A stretch of 64,000 nucleotides of DNA from Oikopleura dioica (lineage: Eukaryota; Chordata; Appendicularia; Copelata; Oikopleuridae). The translations under genes were made by a program, and so were the position numbers. A model generated the notes under the pieces. The model was given only the letters and a program-made list of their open reading frames with translations. It was not told where the DNA came from and searched no databases. Shown here in pieces: positions 9,714 to 20,000 of the stretch (position 1 is the first letter of the stretch; each line of letters begins with the position of its first letter). The stretch covers positions 504,501 through 568,500 of the forward strand of contig OU015568.1 of NCBI GenBank assembly GCA_907165135.1, written 5' to 3'.

Positions 9714-11478
9714 TTACCGCTGAATCTGTTCCCTCACATCGTTCTTAGCATCTGGAGAAAGTCCGATTCTTAGCTCTCTGTCACCGTTGAAATGACAGGT
9801 ATCCACACGAACCAAAAGATGTCTCCCCAAGGTGTACGCCTCGATTTTGATCCTAAATGATGAAGAAAAAAAAAACAAAGGACACTCACATCTGATCCAT
9901 AAGTGAGAGCATAATGTTATACACATGGATGTGTTCTTGAACGGAGTCGACACGAGCAAGACGCTCCAAAAAAAATTCTTTACAGGTAGCAGCAGTGATT
10001 CTTAAATTATGATATGAAAAGAAAAGCAAAACTGGGAGAAAACCTTCCAACGTTTGCTGTGAGAGAAGACAATGATGGCACCATCGTCGTTTGGGGCATT
10101 CTAAAATCACACAGAACATGACTAGAGAACTTCAATTTTTAAGTACGCTTGACAAATAAATAACGCTATCCTCAACTTTTTTTTGCAAACTGGAGACATT
10201 AAAGACAGTAGGAATGGATTCAATAAATGACCAATTCGCCGAAGGTGCATCAAAAGGCAATACAACTAAACCATGGCATTTGCAAAAAAAAAAAATAAAA
10301 ATAAACCTTTTTGCGAGTGATCGTGGATGCTGAACGGGAGACGAATGAGATGGGAATTACTAAGTGTAACTTGCTCGTCGATTTCTGGCAGCATTATTTT
10401 TAATTTTAATGCCCGAATACTATTAAAATCCATCGTGTCTCCTGATTGAAGAACACCTTCTATCAGCTTCCATTTTTCGGATTCAGCTTTGGCAGCCGTT
10501 ACTTCCTTAACCAGATGAGCTTTTTGATCGTCGAGTAAGCACGTAAAGTCGAGTAATCGAGAAAGAGTGCTCAAATCCGAAAGAATCCCTAAAAAAAATT
10601 AAACGGATCACAAATAGCATATTCAAACCTTGTTCGGCCAGTAATTCAAGCCAAAGAGGGTCAATAATATCAAGTGCTCGTGAATAAAACGTATGATATA
10701 GCTTGGATCCATAATAAGGCATGTTTTTTTTTGATAGATATGCAAGAACGGTTCTTCGGCGAGACTCGGAATTGGCCATGAACTCGTCGTCAAGAACCCA
10801 GGCGTGAATCCCGCGCGAACCACTGTATACTATTTACATAAAGAGAAACTGAGTCATTCTAAATACCCCAAAATATTTTCGAAAATCCAAAGTCGTTGCG
10901 CAGAGTCTGGTCAATTAGACGCGCCGCCACCTGTAGAAATTTCCAACATTTTTTGCAAGTGGAGCGGCCGCTACAGCACCGACGGAAAGTGTAGTCAGTT
11001 ATGTCAATATCGATATAGAACTAACAAATAAATATAATAAAAACCAAATATAAATGTACCTCTTTTGCAATAAAGGGATCATGAGTAACGCTACGCCACT
11101 TCGACGACGTTGCAAAGAATCCCCCAATATCGATTCGTGTGATCAGGGATGTAGAAATGATGGATATAAATTTGGAAAAATCGGGGAGCACTTCGTTTCG
11201 TCGGCGAATTGTACGATTGTGTAATTTCGTGCAAAAACTAGAACTTAAGCTTATTTTATGCTCGCTCCGCTCGAAATATATATAAGAGGAAATATTACCT
11301 TAAGTCACGTTGATTGAAGTTAAATTTGCCATTACGCGTTACTAAGTCCTTCACGAATCTTCGGGGAAATACAGACTCGTAGTAATTTTTATAAGGACAA
11401 GAACGGAGGGACAAGGATGAAGCAGCTTCAGTTAGGAGGACGATCTCGTCGCGATGATAGTTTCCAGTCACAGAAGAG
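9714..11478 (-). CDS. PRIM1-like: DNA primase small (catalytic) subunit (PRIM1)
   Basis: The catalytic primase subunit, an RNA polymerase of the archaeo-eukaryotic primase superfamily. Exons read in order: NYYESVFPRRFVKDLV (compare YYRRLFPFQLFYRWL), TRIDIGGFF, then FYIDIDITDYTFRRCCSGRS with the catalytic D-x-D, TCKKCWKFLQVAARLIDQTL and NDFGFSKIFWVYSGSRGIHA, WVLDDEF. The last two carry the zinc-binding CC..C..C and the SGxRGxH nucleotide-binding motif. Downstream, LSNSHLIRLPFSIHDHSQKG LVVLPFDAP matches INHLLKSPFSVHPKTGRISVPID, and a C-terminal helix EFFLERLA follows. All key catalytic motifs look intact. The first mapped exon continues upstream of the normal PRIM1 start (HRDEIVLLTEAASSLSLRS...), and an exon at about 11590-11690 may add a further extension, so the 5' end is open. 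Confidence 0.82.
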
Positions 11479-11712
11479 CTAAAAATGCGAAAAGTAGGAA
11501 AAAGTGAATAATTATTAAATCCGTTTTAAGAGTGATCGCGTTATGATAAAAGATGAAATGATAAAAATTTATTGTTGTCATACCTTTGAGGTCTCGACAG
11601 ATTGTCATTGTCCCTAATGAGGGTGGAAATATTGATTCGGAAGTCAGTTTGAACATACTTATCAACACAGACGGATCGCTTTATCAACGGAAAAATGAAT
11701 CACCGATGAATT

Positions 11713-12229
11713 TCAAATTTCCATCCCTTTCCTAGTATCTTTTAATAAGTTTTTGTTATTTTTTGGTTTTCTTGAAGGTAGTGATCGTCGAGGCAACAAT
11801 ATACTGCGAGAACAAGAACGGATGATAAGCTTGATGGGTAGGAAATGCTTTCTGTGCAGATTCGCGCCTTTAACCATTATTTGAAGTTCATCGTATGGTC
11901 CATCAGCAATGATTAGCATCAGAATCTTTGCGCGTTTAATATCCTCATAAATTGATAGCAACGAAGAAGAGAAAACTAAAAACAGCAGTATTTTCCTATT
12001 AATGAATTAAAAAACCCATCAAATCATGAATACGGCGAGTGGTATTCACATAGGAACATGTCGAGCTTCGCTTGAAATGAATAATTTTATCCTTGTTTTT
12101 CGAAGGCGGAAAAGGGGCAACGCGGAAAAAATTATGACAGAAAGTAAAGCGAACAGCATTTTTGGTAAGATACTCGCTTGCAATCATATGTGCCAACCAA
12201 GCAGGCTTGTAAAACTTCACACATGCCAT
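11713..12229 (-). CDS. Uncharacterised basic/aromatic protein, possibly 5' part of the primase gene
   Basis: ATG at 12229 opens MACVKFYKPAWLAHMIASEY, then NAVRFTFCHNFFRVAPFPPS, a Lys-rich loop and TTRRIHDLM, ending in a short intron near 12010. A following exon (SIYEDIKRAKILMLIIADGP...) runs to about 11713. No known domain recognised. Downstream the next exon (11590-11690, KYVQTDFRINISTLIRDNDN) splices in frame to the first mapped PRIM1 exon. It is therefore possible that this whole stretch is an N-terminal extension of the primase rather than a separate gene. Transcript data would decide. Confidence 0.35.
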
Positions 12230-12272
12230 TCTATAAGTAAAAAAAAATACCACTCAGTCGCTAGCTATTCGT

Positions 12273-13012
12273 CTAATTATCTCTTTTACTACGAGTAATA
12301 ATGGGTGAACGTCTATTCCCAGTCTCGCTGCCACCGGAAGGAGTACCCGACGAAGATGTTGAGGGTGCTTGATCATCAGCAACAGGTTTCTAAGAGAAAT
12401 ATTAACTTTTAAAGGGAATGATAAAAACCTGATGTCCGAGTCGAAATGAGGCGACTTTAGATGGAAAATGATCAGTTATCGAGGGAATATTGTTGACCAC
12501 CAACCTTAAAAATCACAACAAGAGAAAATTAAAAATAGTACCATTTTTTTTGAGAAGAAGAAATTCGACGGCCAGTTTCTTCATTTTGGGTTGTAGCGGG
12601 CTTATTTTTAGACAAAGTTTTGATCTGCTGCTGAAGATCTTCGATTTGGAGTCTTTGTTGATCGCAGCAATCAACAAGATCTTTAAACACATATATATTA
12701 CGATGAAGGTAACCGACAACTCACCGAAAACCGTGCGAAGAGCATCTGGGGCCCAGCGAATTTGTAGAAATTGTGACTATAATGAACATCGTAACGACAC
12801 TCAGAAGCTATTTGAACCTTTTTGAGTCGCTTTCGACATTGAGGACATTTCAAATACGATGACGCGCCAGCAATTTCATCAATGCACTTAGAGCATACCA
12901 TGATTGAGCAATTGGGACAGCACGAAATCGAATTCAGCTCCCTCCCTTCTGCAATAACGCAGCAATCCAGATCGTTTTTAAGCCTGCTGCCGAGACTTTC
13001 GTAATTGCTCAT
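12273..13012 (-). CDS. RING finger / coiled-coil protein C
   Basis: Starts MSNYESLGSRLKNDLDCC at 13012. A RING-like zinc motif lies at about residues 17-60: CC, CCPNC, CSKC and CPQC, followed by RKRLKKVQIASECRY. After introns at about 12700-12775 a coiled coil follows (CDQQRLQIEDLQQQIKTLSK), then a Ser/Thr/Gly-rich tail (SSSGTPSGGSETG) ending PIITRSKRDN-stop at 12273. RING plus coiled coil plus tail is the layout of many homodimeric E3 ligases, including some that act on chromosomal proteins. The gene lies between the primase and three PCNA-like clamps, so PCNA modification is an attractive but untested substrate idea. Confidence 0.6.
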
Positions 13013-13095
13013 TGAAAGAATCTGAAGGTAAAATTTTCAATAGTGTAAAACTGTATACGACGAATAACGTTGATATACAAATCATGCGCAGATAA

Positions 13096-14021
13096 CTAAA
13101 GTCTAGGGGCAATAAAGGTCTTGAGAGCGGAGTACTCATCGATCTGGAAGACAACGGCAATTGGCAGCTCTTCCACTATATGAATGTCCACCCGATTAGC
13201 AAGAGGGGCGATTTTCAAGAGACGGCGGAAATAGCTAAAAATAGTATTTTGAAGGTACTCAAAATCAAACCATGTCGAATATGTTTGCTGCAATTGCTTG
13301 ACAACGTCAATGTTAATCGAATCACTTGGAAATCGGATATCGGAATAATTTGCCACCTTAATCCGTCCGCTTTCACAGTTACCATCAGACTCGAAAAGAA
13401 TGAAGTCACTTTTGACAGATATCGTTACTGTATCCCCAACAGTTGAAAACTGTTTGCAGACATCGACGAAACACGAGGTTGGCATTGACACTTTGCAACT
13501 ATATAATATTAATAAGAATAATAAACAAATAACGCAAACCTCACGTCAAATATGGGGATTTCAACTTCATCGCGATCAAAGTCAATAAGATGAAGATCAA
13601 ATGTAGCTGAAGGACCGCCATTCTAAATTATTATTTAAGAAAAATTATCAAACCAAATAAACTACCGTGCAGAATGTATGAAGTGAAATATCGTCAGAAT
13701 TGTCATCGCATTTCAAAATAAGGGAGTAATCCTTGTTCACATGCTTGAGGGCTTCGTGAAAAGATTTCGCTTTGACTAAAAATACCGTAGAGAACACTAG
13801 AGAAAATAAAAACCTCCGAGTTTTAATTCCTTGTCGGCCTGAAATCGTCTAAAGCCCCTTGTACGGAAAACAACTTGAACAAGAACACTATTCGAATTGT
13901 CAGAAGATTGAAGAAAAAGGCCATCTGCGCAAACTGTCCACAAGCAGTCATGCATGAGATCGTTAATAAAATCAACCAAAATCTTCATGGGATAGGCCGA
14001 GTCAAATTCGCATTCAAACAT
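13096..14021 (-). CDS. PCNA-like: PCNA-like sliding clamp 2
   Basis: The full PCNA layout can be followed. Exon 1 from the ATG at 14021 reads MFECEFDSAYPMKILVDFIN, then WTVCADGLFLQSSDNSNSVL, QVVFRTRGFRRFQADKELKLG (PCNA: [39 protein letters not shown]). Exon 2 VKAKSFHEALKHVNKDYSLI, exon 3 ATFDLHLIDFDRDEVEIP (connector loop start), exon 4 KVSMPTSCFVDVCKQFSTVG DTVTISVKSDFILFESDG. A 24-base intron then precedes YFRRLLKIAPLANRVDIHIV and the C-terminus ends SALKTFIAPRL-stop at 13096 (PCNA: YYLAPKI). The intron position before YFRR equals that before YFPI in PCNA-like 4. Length and both domains are complete, so a functional clamp is plausible, though strongly diverged from animal PCNA. Confidence 0.85.
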
Positions 14022-14207
14022 ATATGCAATCTAAACAAAGAACGGTTACGCATAGTAAAATAAAACGGTTTATCAATAATAAAAGACACCCGATAGACAA
14101 AGTGTCGATAAAAAGCCCTTATCGGATTAGGGAATGTTAAAAAATGAAGAGGAGTGAAAATAAAGGTCTGGGGGAAAAACGGTAGGCAAAGAGGGATAGC
14201 CATTCAT

Positions 14208-15143
14208 TCAGAGAGTGGAGCAAGGTAAGTGCTGAGAAGAGCGCCACAGGGTAAAACTTGACAGAGTCGCATCAAGGACCCCGGACCAAAAGAAACGGTG
14301 ACAATGGTAGAAGCAGCGGCAGCAAAATATGTTGAGACCATGGCGCTGAAGAGAACCCTTATTTTTATGCAATAGCGACGACTTACCGAAGGTCATGACA
14401 AACCTCGAAATCCTCATTGCTGTGAATGAGAATTGAGTGTCCAGGTGCAAAGGGTACAATGCGGGTAGTCAAATCGATGAACCCTGTTGATTGTCCAGTG
14501 GGGTTGGACGTCTGAAACTTGACGCAATTTTCGGTCACAATAAGCTTGCAGGTACTCGAATGTTGGAGAAGCTGAGCAAGGATGATGTAAAAATTCGCAG
14601 AAGGCATCGTCAAATTACAACTAAAAATCATAAATGAAGTTATAATATTTACTACCGAAAATCGGGTATGAATGGAAGCCAAGGTCGAGGTGGCAGAGGA
14701 TTATATGCCAGGAATGCATGGTGACGTTCATTGTTCATCTAGAAACTATTAACACGAAACATTCACAGAAAACATACTTGGCAGTGAAGAAAGACGGACA
14801 AATCGTCAGTAAGCCCGGCCAGGGAAAATGTTACCTCAGAATCATGAGGAAGAGCCAGTAAAATGTCACGCAGTCTCGTCGAATTAACTTAACAAAGTAA
14901 TTTTTTTTTTAACAGTGAATGTGCTCTACTGTAGTAGTGAAATGGCTCGGAGAGCTGGAAAGTCGCAAACGAAGCGACAGGAACGTAGACCTCGGTCAAA
15001 ACGGAGGAAGTGGAGTTAGGAGAGCGCCAAGACGCCCCATCAACAGCAATAAACCAGTCGATATCATCCGGGTAGAATGACATATCACCAAGAAGTGAGA
15101 GAATTTGAAATGAGGACTTGAAACGAGCATGAAAAAACACCAT
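14208..15143 (-). CDS. PCNA-like: PCNA-like sliding clamp 3 (divergent)
   Basis: ATG at 15143 gives MVFFHARFKSSFQILSLLGD, then WFIAVDGASWRSPNSTSSVL TEVYVPVASFATF, matching the first PCNA subdomain. Next exons: LRDILLALPHDSEVTFSLAG, then AFLAYNPLPPRPWLPFIPDF in place of the connector region, then CNLTMPSANFYIILAQLLQH and CKLIVTENCVKFQTSNPTGQ (PCNA: [37 protein letters not shown]). The last exon has VSTYFAAAASTIVTVSFGPG and ends LLSTYLAPLSE-stop at 14208 (PCNA YYLAPKIEDE). An intron interrupts just before the TYFAAA segment, as in clamps 2 and 4. Charged residues typical of the DNA-facing ring are sparse, so it may be a non-canonical subunit. Confidence 0.78.
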
Positions 15144-15285
15144 CCCAAAGACGAATCAAGCGAGAGCAATTCTAAACAATAACGAGGAATACGTTAGAGG
15201 GGACAGCTTAATTTTGTCCTTGACAAAAAGAGCAAAATTAAAGAAAGCGATAGAGATATAATATAAAGGGAATCGAATGAACAGT

Positions 15286-16244
15286 TCAGTCGTCATCTTC
15301 GACCTTGGGGGGGAGGAAAAATTTAATGTGTCCAAAATTTTGAATATTATAATGAAGGGAGAGGGGAACATCAACACCAAGTTGAAGAGTCGCATCTTTG
15401 GAGAGACAAACGGCCTTAGTGAAGATAGGGAAGTACCTGAAGAATATAGATACAATAATTCTTGGTAAACTAACCGCATAGCGAAGGTTAACTCCACAAG
15501 TGATAGCGTATCAATAGTCAGACGGGAAAGACGATCTTTCGCGTCTGAAGAAGCCATAGAAAAAACAAATTCACCAGAACCCAAATATCCACGGGATTGG
15601 AAGGCGATATTAGAGGTCGACACGGCAATTTTAAGCTCGTCCCCAAAATTCGCAAGGGTCTTAATGGCAGCCTGGAAATCGACGGAAGACATCGTAACAG
15701 TAGTGCTAAATAAGATAATAAAAATAAATCATCCTCCACTAACGAGTAATCCTTGTCGATGATGGTGTGCTGGTCGATATCCAGATCCATAAGCTTTATT
15801 TCGAAATAGGCATTATTGTTGTCATTCTGAAGGATATAAATAAGTCATAAATCTTTTGTCGGAATAAGAAAAAAAAAATAAAACTAACCCGAACAAAAGT
15901 CACGTTGAGGACGTCAGGATTTTCCTCCGCGGAGAGACGAATGGTATCGTCGTTTCGTGCGGTTTGAAGTAATTTGTTGAGACGAACACAATTTACTAAA
16001 GAAAAATAAATATAAACATATGGAATTAAGTCATACCTCCAAGCGCAAGATTACGATCACAGCGAAATGATGAAAAACCATTACGACGAAGAACCAATTG
16101 GACAAGAGAACAATTAGAAGCATCAACAGATTGGCATGATATACCTTCGTATGATATATCGAAAATAGCTTGATCGACAAAAGCGGTCAGGCAATCGATA
16201 CATCTTTTGAGTGTTTCCGCTTTCCTGAAACTACACTCGAACAT
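15286..16244 (-). CDS. PCNA-like: PCNA-like sliding clamp 4 (closest to canonical PCNA)
   Basis: ATG at 16244: MFECSFRKAETLKRCIDCLT, then FDISYEGISCQSVDASNCSL VQLVLRRNGFSSFRCDRNLALGG, near-canonical PCNA subdomain 1. Exon 2 VRLNKLLQTARNDDTIRLSA EENPDVLNVTFV; exon 3 AYFEIKLMDLDIDQHTI (connector IDCL start). Exon 4 SSVDFQAAIKTLANFGDELK IAVSTSNIAFQSRGYLGSGE, VELTFAMR; last exon YFPIFTKAVCLSKDATLQLG VDVPLSLHYNIQNFGHIKFF LPPKVEDDD-stop at 15286. The acidic end and the GHIKFFLPPKV motif are kept, so PIP-box binding may be retained. It is nevertheless far less similar to animal PCNA than a host orthologue would be expected to be. Confidence 0.88.
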
Positions 16245-16302
16245 GCAATCTAAATAAAGGCACATTAACACAGAAGAGAGTAGCAATACAATAGAAGAAA
16301 AG

Positions 16303-16894
16303 TTAAAGAGGGATATAATCGATGGGAGACGAAATGTCAAAAGAAAGGTTATTTTCGGAAGGGATACGGGACAGAAACGGGTACGAAGATAGGGGCCAAG
16401 CGGCAGGACGAATACGGTTACCAATGCAAGAAGTGTGCCAATGATGAGTATCACGGTAGAGATTAGAATTGTGGCGACCAAAAAAATTGACTTCTATAAA
16501 TGAATATAAAAAAAAATTAAATAAGACTGTAAATACCTTGGAAATAAGCAGTTACGAAATTAACGAACAGCTCAAGCGTACCAAGAAAATAAGTTGAGCC
16601 GGGAGACCAAACGCGACGAGCAGGAAAAGCTGTAAAAACCGAAGGAATCATTGAAGGGGAGCGAAACCAGAGCATCGCGAAAAAATGATAATTTAGAGGG
16701 GGGTCCGAATTCTCAGTAGAATGAGGGCGAAATACATAAGCACCAAAGTAAGGACCTTTAAGAATCGCAGAGAGCTGATCGCGAGTGATGTTATCAATTA
16801 AAACAAATTTAATAAAAGATCGACGATTAGCTGCAAGCAAAAGATTTGCATCGTGAAGTTGAATAAATGATTCGAATAAAAGAGGCGATTCCAT
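16303..16894 (-). CDS. Protein with SH2-like domain (tentative)
   Basis: ATG at 16894 starts MESPLLFESFIQLHDANLLL. From about residue 30 the sequence has the order of SH2 features: NITRDQLSAILKG (helix A), GPYFGAYVFRPHST (position of the FLVR strand with its phosphate-binding Arg), NYHFFAMLWF, and GTLELFVNFVTAYFQ (helix B with the typical Leu-Val-x-x-Tyr pattern). A GT-AG intron at about 16500-16536 leads to VNFFGRHNSNLYRDTHHWHT and a tail ending SSPIDYIPL-stop at 16303. Outside the motif pattern I see no proof of SH2 function. The gene lies between the PCNA array and the transposase gene in the same orientation. Confidence 0.38.
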
Positions 16895-17029
16895 CGTGCT
16901 TAAAATCTTCGGTTATACGATAAAAATATGGATGAGTAATATGTGCAGTGTACATCATCAAGATATAATATAAGCGACACAATGCTAAATAAAGAAATAA
17001 AAGACAAGTCAGCAGAACAAGAAACAAAA

Positions 17030-20000
17030 CTATTTCTTATTGCGAGCGGATCGTCGAAGGGGGATGATGGCTTCGCCACAAGGCGGATCAGCAGGGGATG
17101 GACACTGAATATTCGAAAAAAAAAATTATAGAAAGAAATACCTCGGGAGAGATGGGGGAGGTACCAGAAGGAGTGTTCGAAGCAACAGCCAACTTCGACC
17201 GTTCAGACGAACGAGAAGACGGGTTAGATCGCGATGATTTAGTAGGCTAAATATATTTATAAAAGATAAAAAAATAAAAATACCTGAGCAGGTGGAACGG
17301 ACGAAGAATCTTTTTTCTTGGCAACGATTTTAGATTTAGTTTTGGAAACTTTGGAGGATTTTTTAGGATTCTTTTTTGGGGGAGCTTTCGATTTGGAACG
17401 CGGCTGTCGAGAAGAAGACCGTCGTTCAGCAGCAATCAGACCCAATTCTAATTCTTCATCGGCGGTGAGCTGCGACACAGGGATACCGGCAGCTTCTTCC
17501 TCGGCACGCGTCTTGTTAAGAGCTGCAACTTCGGCGAGCTGATGACGAAGCAGAAGCTCAGGTTTCATAGGGCGAGTAGACTTGCGAGTAAATACACCCA
17601 TCATAGACGTGACAGATATATTTTTCGCCGCCTCCGACGCAATTTGAGCGCTCCTCATAAACTGATGTTCATCCTCCGTCCGTGACGGCTTCTTAGAAGA
17701 AGTCTTCGTTACCTTTGAAATACAGATACAATGAAAAAGATTGTAAAAACCTTGGGTTGAGAGGAATTGGCGCTAGAGGACAAAGGACGCTCATCAACTG
17801 AAGAAATAACACGTGGGTTCTTCGTAGTTACATGCTGAAATTTATGACATTAAAAATTATTTCCAAATTATTACCGGAGGACGAGGCCGACCATTTTCAT
17901 CCAAGCGAACAGATTTGTACTTGCGTTTAAGAGGGGACAAAACACGATTAATGGACCCGGGGGAGGGCTGCTCAGAATGACCCAAGGATTGAGACGCAGA
18001 AGAAGAGAGGCAGGCCTAAAGAATTAATAAATAAACAAAACAACTCAACTACTTGAGAAAAAGACGTAGAGGGGCGTGATGAATTCGTCGTGTCAGTTTT
18101 TTTCAAAGAAGATCGACCACGAGCGGGAACAGGTAGAGACGAAGGCGAATCATTTTCAGAAGCCGTACGAGAAAGGGCTTCGACCATAAATCGAGCGGGA
18201 CCAACTCGACCATCAGCCGATGCAGAAGGAACCTGTGAGAAAGCAACATCTGGTAAATTAGACATGGACGAAGGGCCAGGAAGAGAAGGAGGGTTGGAAT
18301 CGGGAGCTGCTTGATGTTGAGCGGATGACGCATCTAATATACAGAAAAAAAAATATTAATAATTAATATACCAAGATGGAGATCATCCATTGTGTCACTA
18401 AGTTGTGATAAAGACTGCTGCACTGGATTAGAAGTTGAAACAATGGCAGGAGCGGAAGTTGCCACGGGCATCGATGGAGAAACAGAAACAGGTGTCATGT
18501 TTGAGCCGTGACAGCTCTGACGAATAGGAGACTGCGGAGTAGTAATTGCGGCGCCCTCCGCGAAAACAGCGCCCCCGCTTGAGGGCATCGGCTCATTATT
18601 GGAACGTGGCTCGGGCGTAACAGAGGCGGCCGCAGCAACAGGACAGAGAGGGGGAGAAATATGACAATGGTCAGAATGTAGTCCGGAAGAATCACGGGGA
18701 GAGATACGACCGTGTGAAGTCACAGACTCAGCAACACGCTGAGGCGGTGGAGGCGAGATATTGCATACAGATGAAGATGGAATAATACTGGCGCCAATAT
18801 TACCGGAAGCGTTAGTGGCAAGATCAATCTCAGAAACCGAGTGCCGAAACTGGGAGTCCAAATTGTTGGACGCGGTTGGAATTGGAATCTGCTGAAGATT
18901 CCAACCATCAGCATCATCGCGGTAATGATCTTCGGTGAGAAGCGCATCGGCGTCAGTTTCTTCAGCCACGGGAGCGACAAAAGTAGCATTCGAGTCAGTC
19001 GGAATACGAATATCCTCATCTGGCAACGCCCCGTCAACCGCGTTATCCTCCATCTCATCATCAGAATAAATAGGATCATCGTTAGAAACAGCTGCAACAA
19101 GACCAGCGTCGAGACCGTGACTGTCAGCCATCAACTGAGCGAGTCGTTCACGACGAAGACGGCGCGCGGCGATAGCGGCGAACCGTTTGCATTCTCGCAT
19201 CTATAAATTAATGGGAAAGTAAGTAAAACAAAATACCTTGTACGTATTCAGCATAAATTCCATAATATCGAGAAAATGCTCGGTCGGAAGCGGCTCGTGT
19301 TCAGGAACGATAGGGATTTTGTCACAGAGATCAATAACCTGCCGCATGTGAAGAACGTTCGCTTCGTGATGTTCAGGATCGCACCAAGGCTCAACGAACT
19401 TGCCTTCCATATATTCACGGCCATTATCATTCATGAAGTTGTTATAAATCTCCACATCTTTCCGGAAAGAGAGTTGCCGCTACGAAATAATGAAAGAAGA
19501 AAAATATAAAATTACCCGTCCATGGCGCTTGACGTACGTCCAATTTAAGGCAGAGTGAATAGACTCTGCCGGATTGGTATGAAGGGACAATGGTATTCCA
19601 CTGCATTTTTGGAGCTGAATCAGTGGCCACAAGTGCCAACGCTTACCCCACTTATGCCTAAGCACCCGCATCGCGAAGTTCTTGATAAATCTCGCCAGTC
19701 TACGTCCAAATAGAGGAGTACGAGCGACAACCGAGTAGAAGTAGAGGAGAAGTCCATTAGTGAGATCTTCACGCATTAATTGCTAAAAAAATTAAAAAGA
19801 AAACAAAGGGAAAACTTACGGCATTCTTAAGCACCCAGCAGACGAGACGAATAGGAGCAGCGGCCTTATTTCCAAACATATTCTTAAGATTCCGGAAGAG
19901 GTTCCGTTCGCAGTGGATCGAACAAAGGAAGGTAGAGACTTGAACATTCTTCGATGAGAGAGCGGACTCGAAGCTAAATATAAATAAGAAGAAATAAACG

